Source: an uncultured Bacteroidales bacterium (GTDB lineage Bacteria > Bacteroidota > Bacteroidia > Bacteroidales > Bacteroidaceae). From it: a stretch of 64,000 nucleotides of DNA. Location of the stretch: positions 43,152-107,151 of the forward strand of contig CALKIW010000146.1 of NCBI GenBank assembly GCA_937995875.1. The letters are read 5' to 3'. The notes beneath the pieces are model-generated. The model saw only the letters and a program-made list of their open reading frames with translations. It had not been told where the DNA came from and made no database searches. Positions 55,012 to 63,401 of this stretch are shown one piece after another. Positions within the stretch are counted from its first letter, which is position 1. Each line of letters starts with the position of its first letter. Both the position numbers and the translations under genes were made by a program.

Positions 55012-56409
55012 TTAACGGGCAATAAAAGCCTCTACATCCTTGGGATGATAGGGAATGCGTTCCTTCCCGATGAAACGACAGCCGTCTTTGGTGATGAGCA
55101 GGTCGTCTTCAAGTCGAATGCCGCCAAAGTCTTTGTAGGTTTCGAGCTTGTCGAAATTGATGAAGTCCTTGCAGTGTCCTTTGACTCTCCATTCATCGAT
55201 GAGGGCCGGAATGAAGTAGATGCCCGGCTCGTCGGTCACCACAAAACCCTCTTGCAAACGTCGGCCCATACGCAGGCTGTTTGTTCCAAACTGTTCGAGA
55301 TTGGGACGCACTTCATCGTCGAAGCCTACGTTAATTTGGTCGAAATTCTCCATATCGTGTACGTCCATTCCCATCATGTGTCCCAGACCGTGCACCATGA
55401 ACATGGCGTGTGCTCCGGCTGCCACTGCGTCGTCGGTGTCACCCTTCATCAGACCGATTTCTTTCAGTCGCTCAGTCATCAGCCGACATACGCCAAAATG
55501 CACGTCCCACCATTTCACGCCGGGTTTGGCTATGGTGAGCACATAATCATGACATTCTTCTACAATAGAATATATCTCCAACTGACGCTGGTCAAACTTG
55601 CCGCTGACCGGCGTCGTGCGTGTGTTGTCCGAGCAGTAGTTGTTGATGGTTTCGGCTCCCGCGTCGCAGAGCATGAGCCTTCCTGCCTGCAATTTGTCCA
55701 TCGAGGGTGAGCCGTGCATACATTCTCCGTGTTGTGAGAGAATCGTTGGGAAACTCACCATAGCCCCCAATCCATTGGCTATTCCGTCCAACACACCGGC
55801 AATTTCTTTCTCCGTGATGCCCGGACGACACATCTTCATGGCCGTTGTGTGCATCTTGTATCCAATGCTTGCCGCACGTTCCAATTCTTCTATTTCTTCC
55901 GCGCTTTTCGTTGAGCGCATTTTTACAATGGCCTGAATCAGAGGCATCGAGGCACTGTCCTTTTGCTGGTTGGGATGAATTCCCAGCAGATCGAATATCT
56001 GGATTTTGATGTCTGAACGATAGGGGGGAAGGAAGTGCACTGTGCGTTTTTGGCGCAGAGCGTCAAGACAGATGCTTGTCAGTTCTTTCATGGGGGCTGT
56101 GTGGGCTACTCCCACTTGAGCCGCCATGTCATGCATGGTGTCTACGGTCCCGTACCAAACGATGTCGTCGATGGAAATATCATCACCGATGAGCGTTTCC
56201 TTATTGTTGTCTATATCGATAACGCCAACGAGCCCTTCTCTGTTTTGTCCAAAATAATAGAGAAACGAAGAGTCCTGACGAAACGGGTGATAACCGTTGC
56301 TGGGATAGTTTGCCGGTGAGCCGTTGTTGCCAAAAAGAACAATGATACCACTCTTTACGAGTTTTTTTAATTCTGTGCGTCGGCTGACGTAGGTCTCTTT
56401 ACTGAACAT
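55012..56409 (-). CDS. Aminopeptidase P family (Xaa-Pro aminopeptidase)
   Basis: A two-metal peptidase that removes residues before proline. The N-terminal creatinase-like half has SNGYHPFRQDSSFLYYFGQNREGLVGV. The catalytic half has the metal ligands: Asp in LMLCDAGAETINNYCSDNTRTTPV (two Asp), His in AMFMVHGLGHMMGMDVHDM, Glu in EGFVVTDEPGIYFIPAL, and Glu in GIRLEDDLLITKDG. It has 465 residues and no signal peptide, so it is cytoplasmic. A TAacTTTG element on this strand is at 56439-56446. It is divergent from the patatin gene. Confidence 0.94.
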   Translation of the reverse strand: MFSKETYVSRRTELKKLVKSGIIVLFGNNGSPANYPSNGYHPFRQDSSFLYYFGQNREGLVGVIDIDNNKETLIGDDISIDDIVWYGTVDTMHDMAAQVGVAHTAPMKELTSICLDALRQKRTVHFLPPYRSDIKIQIFDLLGIHPNQQKDSASMPLIQAIVKMRSTKSAEEIEELERAASIGYKMHTTAMKMCRPGITEKEIAGVLDGIANGLGAMVSFPTILSQHGECMHGSPSMDKLQAGRLMLCDAGAETINNYCSDNTRTTPVSGKFDQRQLEIYSIVEECHDYVLTIAKPGVKWWDVHFGVCRLMTERLKEIGLMKGDTDDAVAAGAHAMFMVHGLGHMMGMDVHDMENFDQINVGFDDEVRPNLEQFGTNSLRMGRRLQEGFVVTDEPGIYFIPALIDEWRVKGHCKDFINFDKLETYKDFGGIRLEDDLLITKDGCRFIGKERIPYHPKDVEAFIAR

Positions 56410-56497
56410 ATTAGGGATTTTTATATTTTAAATTATTGCAAAGTTATGAATAAATCGGCAAAATTGAGTATTTTTGCAATTAAAATTAAGGTTTCTT

Positions 56498-57340
56498 ATG
56501 CGAATTGACAGAAATACAGGACTTGTGCTTGAAGGTGGAGGGATGCGCGGTGTTTTTACGAGCGGCGTGTTGGATGCTTTTATGAAGAACGACTTGTATT
56601 TTCGTTATGTGGTTGCCGTCTCAGCGGGGGCGTGTAATGGGATGAGTTATATCTCCCGCCAGCCGCGACGTGCCCGCATATCCAACATTGATTTCCTTGC
56701 TAAATATGATTATATCGGCTTGCGCTATTTGGTGACGCAGGGTTGTCTGTTCGACCGGAAACTGCTTTACGAGCGTTTCCCTGACGAATTGATACCTTTT
56801 GATTATGACGAATATTTCAGGCATGCTGATGGTTTCGAGATGGTGGCAACCAACTGCCGTAGCGGGCAGGCTGTCTACCTGAAGGAGCTGAAGGATAAGG
56901 CTCGTGTTAATGAAGTAGTGAAGGCGTCGAGCAGTCTGCCCTTTGTGAGCAAGATTGTAAACATAGACGGGGAGCCGTATCTTGACGGTGGAATTATAGA
57001 CTCCATTCCTGTGATGCGGGCCATAGCGACGGGCCACAAGACGAATGTCGTCGTTTCAACCCGTAATCACGGCTTCCGCAAGACCGCTAAAGACCGTAAA
57101 ATCCCCTATTTCATTTACAAGAACTATCCACGCCTTCGTGTGGCGTTGAGTCGTCGCATTGAGGCCTATAACAATCAGTTGCAGCTTATAGAAGATTTGG
57201 AAGCTCAAGGCAACATCGTCTGCATACGCCCTCAAAAGCCTGTGGAAGTGGGGCGTCTCGAACGGGATACCGGCAAACTTGAGCGGCTCTACGAGGAGGG
57301 TTTCGAGCTGGGTAACCGTTTTTGTGAGGAATATATATAA
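56498..57340 (+). CDS. Patatin-like phospholipase
   Basis: A serine-aspartate acyl hydrolase of the patatin/YjjU type. Oxyanion loop LEGGGMRGVFTSGVLDAF and nucleophile VVAVSAGACNGMSY (G-x-S-x-G form) are near the N-terminus; the catalytic Asp is in PYLDGGIIDSIPV. The DUF6363-like C-terminus (ENQLQLIEDLEAQGNIVCIRPQKPVEVGRLERDTGKLERLYEEGF) is typical of the YjjU subgroup. The ATG at 56498 is chosen; the TATTTTTG element at 56469-56476 lies before it. It has 280 residues and no signal peptide, so it is likely cytoplasmic or peripheral. It ends at a terminator at 57347. Confidence 0.9.
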   Translation: MRIDRNTGLVLEGGGMRGVFTSGVLDAFMKNDLYFRYVVAVSAGACNGMSYISRQPRRARISNIDFLAKYDYIGLRYLVTQGCLFDRKLLYERFPDELIPFDYDEYFRHADGFEMVATNCRSGQAVYLKELKDKARVNEVVKASSSLPFVSKIVNIDGEPYLDGGIIDSIPVMRAIATGHKTNVVVSTRNHGFRKTAKDRKIPYFIYKNYPRLRVALSRRIEAYNNQLQLIEDLEAQGNIVCIRPQKPVEVGRLERDTGKLERLYEEGFELGNRFCEEYI

Positions 57341-57346
57341 GCAAAC

Positions 57347-57374
57347 ATCCCTTTTGCCGATTGGCAAAAGGGAT
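57347..57374 (+). terminator. Hairpin between the patatin gene and trmD
   Basis: ATCCCTTTTGCC (57347-57358) and GGCAAAAGGGAT (57363-57374) pair perfectly over 12 bases with a 4-base loop. It lies 6 bases after the patatin stop; GAATTTCATG follows. It may serve convergent trmD as well. Confidence 0.8.
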
Positions 57375-57420
57375 GAATTTCATGTAGAACAGACCTATCT
57401 GAGGAATAACACTTCAAGTG

Positions 57421-58095
57421 CTATTTCAGCAGGTCGGGTCTCAATCGCTTGGTCCGCTCCATCGCTTGGTCTATCTCCCATTGCTTGATTTTTGCTTCGT
57501 TACCGCTCAGTAGAATGTCGGGCACTTTCCAACCCTTATAGTCGGCCGGCCGCGTGTAGATGGGCGCAGCCAATAAGTCATCCTGAAAACTGTCGGAAAG
57601 CGCACTCTGTTCGTCGCTGATGGCTCCCGGCACAAGTCTCACAACGGCGTCCGTGATGATCGCGGCTGCCAGTTCTCCGCCTGTGAGCACAAAGTCGCCG
57701 ACACTGATCTCTCGCGTGACCAAATGGTCGCGCACCCGCTGATCGATGCCTTTGTAATGACCACAAAGTATCACCAGATTCTGTTGCAGGCTCATCTCGT
57801 TGGCGATGTGCTGGTCGAACTGCTCACCATCGGGCGTCACAAAGATCACATCATCGTAGTTCCGCTCGGCTTTGAGGGCAGAAATGCAGCGGTCGATGGG
57901 CTCTATCTGCATCACCATCCCGGCGAAACCGCCGTAGGGATAATCGTCTACGCGGCGCCATTTGTCCAGCGTGTAGTCGCGCAGGTTGTGCAAATGGATT
58001 TCGGCCAGTCCTTTCTTTTGAGCACGAGCCAGTATCGACTCGTTAAGAAATCCCTCTATCATTTCCGGTAAAACGGTGATGATGTCTATTCTCAT
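57421..58095 (-). CDS. trmD: tRNA (guanine-37-N1)-methyltransferase
   Basis: Methylates G37 of tRNAs with G at 36-37, preventing frameshifts. The SPOUT-fold motifs are present: MRIDIITVLPEMIEGFLNESI, DDYPYGGFAGMVMQIEPI, VILCGHYKGIDQRV, and the knot SVGDFVLTGGELAAAIITDAVVRLVPGAI. The C-terminus PADYKGWKVPDILLSGNEAKIKQW is typical. It has 224 residues. No ribosomal-protein operon partner (rpsP, rimM, rplS) is adjacent, a common Bacteroidota arrangement. Confidence 0.97.
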   Translation of the reverse strand: MRIDIITVLPEMIEGFLNESILARAQKKGLAEIHLHNLRDYTLDKWRRVDDYPYGGFAGMVMQIEPIDRCISALKAERNYDDVIFVTPDGEQFDQHIANEMSLQQNLVILCGHYKGIDQRVRDHLVTREISVGDFVLTGGELAAAIITDAVVRLVPGAISDEQSALSDSFQDDLLAAPIYTRPADYKGWKVPDILLSGNEAKIKQWEIDQAMERTKRLRPDLLK

Positions 58096-58134
58096 GTTCT
58101 TGTATGCGATTTAATGATGTTTCAAAAGGGGGCG

Positions 58135-58878
58135 TCAATCAAACGTCCATTTCAATGCAAGGGTGGGAATGGCATAAAAATGATTGTTTTCACCCTTGTT
58201 GTTCCAAACAAAATTGTTGCTCAATTCTACTTCCGTACCAACACTTAATTTTACTTTATCCCAGCCCTTTAAAGTGTTGAGGTTGAACCAGAACTGTGGC
58301 TCTGAAAGCAGAATCCACTTCCCCTTTACATAGGGGTCGTACCATGTGTCGCAGAATCCGCTGAAAGTGCAGAGCTTGTTGGCGAATGTGATGTTCCACA
58401 CTTCGGTCAGCTGAAAGGAGCTGAAGGGCCGTGCAGCGTGATGACGGTTTTTGAAATAATATTTGTACATCGCCTGAATGCTGAATGTACGACTGAAATC
58501 GGCACTGTGCCAGTTCCATGCTCCACCGATCAATGTGGCATGTTGGAAGCGCGTTGCCTGCCAGGTGTTTTCATCGCTGGTCAGTCCACCGTTATATTCC
58601 ACGTGGGCTGCCCATTGTTTATTCTTCGTCACGTTAAACTCACGGGCTATTTCCCAATAGGCTCCGGCCACACCGTCGCGCTGATAGTCAATGTCCGTGA
58701 AGGTGAACGTGCTTCCCCAAGCGTCGGCTTTAAACATCTCAAACGTTGTGGTCATACTTGGGCGGTTGCTGAGGTTTTGACCCATTGAATGTCCGAAATC
58801 ATAGTGCAGCTGAATATTCTGCGCGCTCAACGAAAGCGCTGCTGCCATCAAGGCTGCTGTTGCGAGGAGTTTTTTCAT
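58135..58878 (-). CDS. DUF5020 family outer-membrane protein (Tsx-like)
   Basis: An exported protein of about 248 residues. Signal peptide MKKLLATAALMAAALSLSAQ is followed by IQLHYDFGHSMGQNLSNRPSMTTTFEMFKADAWGSTFTFTDIDYQRDG, typical of DUF5020. Alternating strands end in a terminal aromatic (ALKWTFD), as in outer-membrane barrels of the Tsx nucleoside channel type. The ATG at 58878 is preferred to the longer frame opening at 58962, because the promoter at 58897-58928 lies within it. The specificity is unknown. It lies just past the ligA stop and has its own promoter. Confidence 0.85.
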   Translation of the reverse strand: MKKLLATAALMAAALSLSAQNIQLHYDFGHSMGQNLSNRPSMTTTFEMFKADAWGSTFTFTDIDYQRDGVAGAYWEIAREFNVTKNKQWAAHVEYNGGLTSDENTWQATRFQHATLIGGAWNWHSADFSRTFSIQAMYKYYFKNRHHAARPFSSFQLTEVWNITFANKLCTFSGFCDTWYDPYVKGKWILLSEPQFWFNLNTLKGWDKVKLSVGTEVELSNNFVWNNKGENNHFYAIPTLALKWTFD

Positions 58879-58896
58879 GTTTTTGCAAATTTTGTG

Positions 58897-58928
58897 CAAA
58901 AGTAAGTTAAATTCCCAAAACGTCCAAA
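58897..58928 (-). promoter_or_regulatory. Bacteroidota-type promoter of the DUF5020 gene
   Basis: On the minus strand TTTG (58928-58925) and TACTTTTG (58904-58897) are exactly 20 bases apart, with the start codon 18 bases further on. The best-matching minus-strand promoter in the window. Confidence 0.78.
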
Positions 58929-58939
58929 TGTTTGCCTGT

Positions 58940-60937
58940 TTATTCCGCAAACCGGTCGACAAACTCGTCTTCCGACAGAATGGGAATGTTCAGTTGTTGT
59001 GCCTTTTTGTTTTTGCCACTGGTCGAAGTCGCGTCATTGTTGATGAGAAACGAGGTCGATTTGCTCACCGCACTGGTCACCTTTCCGCCCTGACTTTCGA
59101 TATAGGCCTTCAGTTCGTTGCGGTTTTTATAGTGGTGTACGTCTCCGGTGACCACAAAAGTCAGCCCCTCACATTTCTTTCCTACGGGTTGGGTCGATGT
59201 CTGTTCTATGGTGACTTCTGCCAACAGTCTGTCGACAATGGCTAAATTTCCGGCATCTCTGAACCAATTCACAAATGAGGCCGACGTCTCCGGACCAATA
59301 CCCGGTATCATGGTGAGCAACTCGTTGGGCGCCGGCGCAAAGAGGCCGTCGGTCTTTTGGCGACCTGCAGCCATGTCGATGAGTTCTCGCAGGGGATAGG
59401 CGGCGAGCAGACGATTACACGCATCCTGTCCAACCATGGGAATAGACAGGGCATACAAAAACCTGCGGGCTTCCACTGTTCGGGCTTTTTCGACAGACCG
59501 TGCGATGTTGGCCGCCGACCTTTCGCCAAATCCTTCCAGACGGGCAATTTCGCGGGCGTGGTCGGGGAGATGATAGATGTCGGCATATTCGGTAACCCAT
59601 CCGAGGTTGATAAATTTAGAAATGATTTGTTCGGAAACGCCATCTACATTCATTCCCTCCTTAGACAGGAATCGCCTGAACTTCTTCAGTTGTTTGGCAG
59701 GACAGCCCTCGTTGGTGCAGTGCAGTGTCTTGGTACCGCTGTTCGGACTTGTGACAATCTCTGTAGGCGATTGGCAGACCGGACATTCGCACGGAATCTG
59801 CAGTTCGCCCACCTTCTCCCTGACCTTGATCACCTTCGGAATAATCTTGTTGGCCTTGATCACGGCCAGTTTTGTGCCTTTCCCACCAATGCCCAGTCGT
59901 TCACACTCGCTGATGTTGCAGAGCGAAGCGCGCTTCACGGTGGTGCCTTCCAGTTCTACGGGTTTGAAGACGGCAACGGGCGAGATGGTCGATGCCGCGC
60001 AGCTCCATTCTATCTCTTCCAGCTCCGAGTCGGCGCTTTCGTCCTGCCATTTGAATGCGTAGCCGCCACGTGTGGCATGGTGACCCGTCACCGAGCCGGT
60101 GGCTGCATATTCGGTGTCGTCATAGACAATCACAAGACCGTCTACGGGATAGGGGTTTTGGCGGTTGGTGACGTGCAGCGTCCACCGGTCAATCACCGCT
60201 TTAATATGGTCGAGTGTGGGGTGTTCGATGCGTTCGTGTTCCACGCATTTCATGCCGTTGGCTTTCAGAAAATCCATGCGTTCGCCCCACGACGAAATTT
60301 CCTCGTCGCAATACACCAGATTAAACGGAATCCAGTTGATGTGTCTTTGGGCCACCTCGTTAGCATCTTTCAGAGTGAGGGAGCCGGAAGCGAGATTTCG
60401 TGGGTTGGCATACTCCTCATCGTTCTCCATGTTAAACTGCTCAAAATCCTCATACGAGATGACGGCTTCGCCACGAATAACCACATGCCCGTCGGCTTTT
60501 ATCTTCTGCGGAATGCCTGCGATGGCTTTGCTCAGGTGGGTGATGTTGGTACCGATGTGCCCGTTGCCGCGCGTCACCACCTTGGTCAGCGTACCGTTGT
60601 CATAGGTCACCACCAGCGTCAGGCCGTCCAGCTTCCACGACAACCATATAGGCTTGTCTTCGGCCCATTTCACCAAATCTTCCGGCTGTTTGGTCTTGGC
60701 CAGAGACAAGGTGGCAAACTCGTGCTCCTCTTTTTGCCCCGCGATGTTGTCCTCCGAAACTTTGGTAGTAGGCGATTCGGGCAGCGTTTCGCCCGTTTCC
60801 CGTTCAAGCTGCTTCAGCTCGTCGAACTTAGCGTCCCACTCGTAGTCGGTCATCAGTTCTCCCAGACCGTTATAATACGCGTCCGAAGCGCGGTTGAGTT
60901 GCTCAACCAGCAGCTGCATTTTCTGTATTTTGTCCAT
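58940..60937 (-). CDS. ligA: NAD+-dependent DNA ligase, divergent
   Basis: Seals DNA nicks with NAD+. The Ia domain opens with MDKIQKMQLLVEQLNRASDAYYNGLGELMTDYEWDAKF. The active lysine is in WKLDG (K102), within SWKLDGLTLVVTYDNGTLTKVVTRGNG. The usual HxPMLSL and PKIDGLA motifs of LigA are replaced by HEFATLSLAKTK and SWKLDGLT, and GEDVT-type by GTNITHLSKAI. Zinc finger CPVCQSPTEIV...CTNEGCP, helix-hairpin-helix repeats, and a C-terminal BRCT (KKCEGLTFVVTGDVHHYKNRNELKAYIESQGG) are present. At 665 residues the domain order is complete. It resembles alternative LigA forms; whether a canonical ligA exists elsewhere is not visible. Confidence 0.9.
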   Translation of the reverse strand: MDKIQKMQLLVEQLNRASDAYYNGLGELMTDYEWDAKFDELKQLERETGETLPESPTTKVSEDNIAGQKEEHEFATLSLAKTKQPEDLVKWAEDKPIWLSWKLDGLTLVVTYDNGTLTKVVTRGNGHIGTNITHLSKAIAGIPQKIKADGHVVIRGEAVISYEDFEQFNMENDEEYANPRNLASGSLTLKDANEVAQRHINWIPFNLVYCDEEISSWGERMDFLKANGMKCVEHERIEHPTLDHIKAVIDRWTLHVTNRQNPYPVDGLVIVYDDTEYAATGSVTGHHATRGGYAFKWQDESADSELEEIEWSCAASTISPVAVFKPVELEGTTVKRASLCNISECERLGIGGKGTKLAVIKANKIIPKVIKVREKVGELQIPCECPVCQSPTEIVTSPNSGTKTLHCTNEGCPAKQLKKFRRFLSKEGMNVDGVSEQIISKFINLGWVTEYADIYHLPDHAREIARLEGFGERSAANIARSVEKARTVEARRFLYALSIPMVGQDACNRLLAAYPLRELIDMAAGRQKTDGLFAPAPNELLTMIPGIGPETSASFVNWFRDAGNLAIVDRLLAEVTIEQTSTQPVGKKCEGLTFVVTGDVHHYKNRNELKAYIESQGGKVTSAVSKSTSFLINNDATSTSGKNKKAQQLNIPILSEDEFVDRFAE

Positions 60938-61319
60938 AGAAAGCGTGTATAGTTACCTTAAGTGGCCATCCAATCTCATCAAAAACGATGTGCCAATTCT
61001 TTTACAAAGATAACGCAAACGAGCGCAATGAAAGTTTACTTTCAAATTGCCGAGTGTAGCTTATCTTCTGCAAAGATAGCTATTTAATTTTGGATTTGCA
61101 CCGATTTCTGTTCTAAAATTCACGGTCATTGCCATGTGTCGGGCACAAACAGGATTGATCTGTCTGAAATGTATTTGCTTCTGCGTCTCCGTGTTTTATC
61201 ATGTTCTTTTCATCATCACGACGGGAAGCCTGTTGATGGAAATGCGGGAATCGACACCATGATGCTTGTCATGAAGTGGCGGACAAGCCAAAACATACAC
61301 TGCACACCACTCAATATCG
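60938..61319. other. Intergenic stretch upstream of ligA
   Basis: 382 bases. Two minus-strand TAtcTTTG elements, 61005-61012 and 61071-61078, are candidate ligA promoters, neither with a clear -33 partner. No gene is supported; element copy D begins at its right end. Confidence 0.4.
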
Positions 61320-61700
61320 TCAATAAAACTTCACTGTAATGTTGTCTGAATTTTAGGATGCTACAGCAAAACAAAAGTCATTTTCCGCCCATTTCATCGA
61401 GATTTTCACCGCTCTTGTTCTTCATGATTTTGCGACTAAGGCCTTTCGGCACTGCGGCTAAGCCTTATTCGTGATGCGGTTTGGCTTTTGCCGCGCTGCG
61501 ATGAAGCCTCAACCGCACTGCCGTTGCATATCCAACCGCAGGGCAGAAAACGGTTGCAATCCTTCCGCTGAATGCAATTTATTTGTAAATCTCTGTCAAT
61601 CAGCAACTTGCAAACTATGCGTTATTTTCGCGTATTTTGAGCCATCGCCTTTTCGTTTTCAAATAAGCAAATTCTGAGAGGACTTTTGTCCATATTTTTT
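61320..61700 (+). repeat. Dispersed intergenic element, copy D
   Basis: The 21-base block at 61320-61340 is identical to 9599-9619 in copy A. Tandem units of 21-22 bases: 61441-61461, 61462-61483, 61484-61505 and from 61506 (GCCTTATTCGTGATGCGG, GCCTCAACCGCACTGCC and similar). The tail has GCGTATTT (61630-61637) facing AAATAAGC (61661-61668, one mismatch), then AAATTCTGAGAGGACTTTTG. It lies between divergent ligA and the B3/B4 gene, whose TAtaTTTG element is at 61748-61755. Confidence 0.75.
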
Positions 61701-61831
61701 CACCTTATTAAATAACGCTACTGATAGGTTTGTTTGGAAATTCTTTGTATATTTGCACAAGCCCTCAAAGAGGATGAAGCCATTTTCTGATAAAGAAAGG
61801 ATAGACACGAGGGACTGAAAAATCATACAAA

Positions 61832-62497
61832 ATGAATATCATTGTTTCTGAAGAGATTAAACAGGTGTGCCCTGATTTTGTGGGGGCGTGTGTGGATGCA
61901 CAGGTGAAAAACAGCAAATATAGCCAGGCATTGTGGGACGAAATCAATGCCTTGGGCAATGACTATCGTGCCACGCTGACCACCGAGTCGCTGAAGGATT
62001 TGTCGGGGATTGCTGCCACGAGAAAGGTTTACAGAGCTTGCGGAAAAGACCCCTCGCGCTATCGACCGGCTGCTGAGGCTCTGATTCGCAGACAACTCAA
62101 GAACAAGGATTTATACCAAATAGATACTTTGGTAGACCTTATCAATTTGGCGAGCATACGCTTTGGCTACAGCATCGGAGGTTTTGACGCTGACCGGTTT
62201 GCAGGCGACACTTTGACATTGGGTGTTGGCCGTGAAGACGAGCCTTTCGAAGGGATTGGACGGGGAATGATCAATATAGAAGGGCTGCCTGTCTACCGAG
62301 ATGCAGAGGGTGGAGTAGGTACGCCCACTTCGGACCATGAACGCACGAAAATCAATATCGACACCACACATCTTGTGGTGCTCATTAACGGATACGACGG
62401 TGATGAGGAGCACGTAAGGGCTAACGCGATGTATATTTCGGAGCTTCTGCGAAAGTATGGCGAGAGCGATGGAGGAACATATAAGGTTTACAAATGA
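61832..62497 (+). CDS. B3/B4 tRNA-binding domain protein (PheRS beta-like)
   Basis: A 221-residue stand-alone B3/B4 domain, related to the editing domain of phenylalanyl-tRNA synthetase beta. Visible landmarks: YRATLTTESLKDLSGIAATRKVYRACGKDPSRYRPAAEALIRR, LYQIDTLVDLINLASIRFGYSIGGFDADRF (a conserved B3/B4 signature), and GRGMINIEGLPVYRDAEGG. No catalytic synthetase core is present. Such proteins may act as trans-editing or tRNA-binding factors, but the substrate is unknown. A TAtaTTTG element at 61748-61755 is the likely promoter. It is convergent with the NUDIX gene. Confidence 0.88.
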   Translation: MNIIVSEEIKQVCPDFVGACVDAQVKNSKYSQALWDEINALGNDYRATLTTESLKDLSGIAATRKVYRACGKDPSRYRPAAEALIRRQLKNKDLYQIDTLVDLINLASIRFGYSIGGFDADRFAGDTLTLGVGREDEPFEGIGRGMINIEGLPVYRDAEGGVGTPTSDHERTKINIDTTHLVVLINGYDGDEEHVRANAMYISELLRKYGESDGGTYKVYK

Positions 62498-62506
62498 CAG
62501 AGCCAT

Positions 62507-62561
62507 AAGGTCTTCCCATAAGCCAACCGCTGCTGCGAGATTGAAATCACAGGAAGACCTT
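62507..62561 (+). terminator. Hairpin between convergent B3/B4 and NUDIX genes
   Basis: AAGGTCTTCC (62507-62516) pairs perfectly with GGAAGACCTT (62552-62561). The 35-base loop is long, so terminator function is uncertain; the place between two converging genes is fitting. Confidence 0.4.
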
Positions 62562-62586
62562 GCTGCTTTCAGAAACAGACAACGGG

Positions 62587-62979
62587 TTATTGCTGCTGTA
62601 TCAAATCTACGATTTTCCTGTCGGCATCGGTCCATGCCAATGTGGCAAGGTCTTCAGCGGAGAGCCATTGGGCATCGAGGTGTTCGAACATCGTGAATTC
62701 TCCCTCTCCGCCCTTGCAGAGATAGGCGGTCAGTTCGATGGTGAAATCGGGATAATCGTGGGTGATGGTACCTATTTTGCGCCCTACATACACATCCCAG
62801 TCCATTTCTTCGTTGATTTCCCGAAGGAGTGCTTCGTGATCGCTCTCACCTTCTTCTACCTTTCCGCCGGGAAATTCCCAACGCTCGGAGTTGTATGCTT
62901 CGTGCGAGCGACAACGTTGCATACACAGATATTTGCCGTCTTTGACAACGACGGCTGCAACAACTTTGATTTTCTTCAT
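62587..62979 (-). CDS. NUDIX hydrolase (MutT-like)
   Basis: A 130-residue NUDIX protein resembling MutT (8-oxo-dGTP diphosphatase) or the CTP-type MutT relatives. Nudix box: GGKVEEGESDHEALLREINE then EMDW, with the usual final Gly replaced by Asp. The N-terminus MKKIKVVAAVVVKDGKYLCMQR and the preceding WEFPGG are typical. The likely role is cleansing the nucleotide pool, inferred from family. It is monocistronic. No clear promoter element is seen upstream. Confidence 0.92.
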   Translation of the reverse strand: MKKIKVVAAVVVKDGKYLCMQRCRSHEAYNSERWEFPGGKVEEGESDHEALLREINEEMDWDVYVGRKIGTITHDYPDFTIELTAYLCKGGEGEFTMFEHLDAQWLSAEDLATLAWTDADRKIVDLIQQQ

Positions 62980-63260
62980 CGTGTTCTATTTTTGGTTTAA
63001 TATTCGCGTCGTAGGACTGTAGAATTTCAGTCGGGCTTGTCTGATAGCGGGTCGCAGCCTTCGGTTGTGAGGGCTGCCATGCTTATGCCGCTCCCTTACA
63101 TGCTTTTGCGAATTTACAAATAAAATCTTGTCCATGCTTTTAAAATACGGTTTTTTTCGTATTTTTTTTAGAAAACATACGAAAACAGACAAGTCGGTAG
63201 CCACATCATATAGGTAAAACAATGTTCGGAGCTAATAAAATATGTATCAAAAGGCGCAAA

Positions 63261-63302
63261 TATTAGAGCATTTTAAAGGCATATTAGAGCATTTTAAAGG
63301 CA
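63261..63302. repeat. Perfect 21-base tandem duplication
   Basis: Positions 63261-63281 and 63282-63302 are identical. The unit begins TATTAGAGCATTTTAAAGGC. It lies 69 bases before the -33 element of the promoter at 63371 and 281 bases upstream of the NUDIX start. A duplicated operator or slippage product is possible. Nothing else is recognised in 62980-63260. Confidence 0.9.
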
Positions 63303-63370
63303 TAATGTGTACTTTTTTTTGCTTTTTATAGTACTTTTTGATCAATGGACAGAAATAATACATAAAATCC

Positions 63371-63401
63371 TTGCCGTATTTTTATAATTGTGATACCTTT
63401 G
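63371..63401 (+). promoter_or_regulatory. Bacteroidota-type promoter (TTG-N20-TAccTTTG)
   Basis: TTG at 63371-63373 and TACCTTTG at 63394-63401 are 20 bases apart. The next start codon on this strand is at 63943, implying a leader of about 530 bases. Confidence 0.7.

Noticed and set aside
59357..60952. 531-residue open frame antisense to ligA
   Set aside because: It mirrors a high-scoring ligase gene codon for codon, has no family resemblance, and is a by-product of codon bias on the other strand.
62986..63222. 78-residue minus-strand frame upstream of the NUDIX gene
   Set aside because: No promoter, low-complexity basic peptide and no family resemblance; the region is better read as intergenic.
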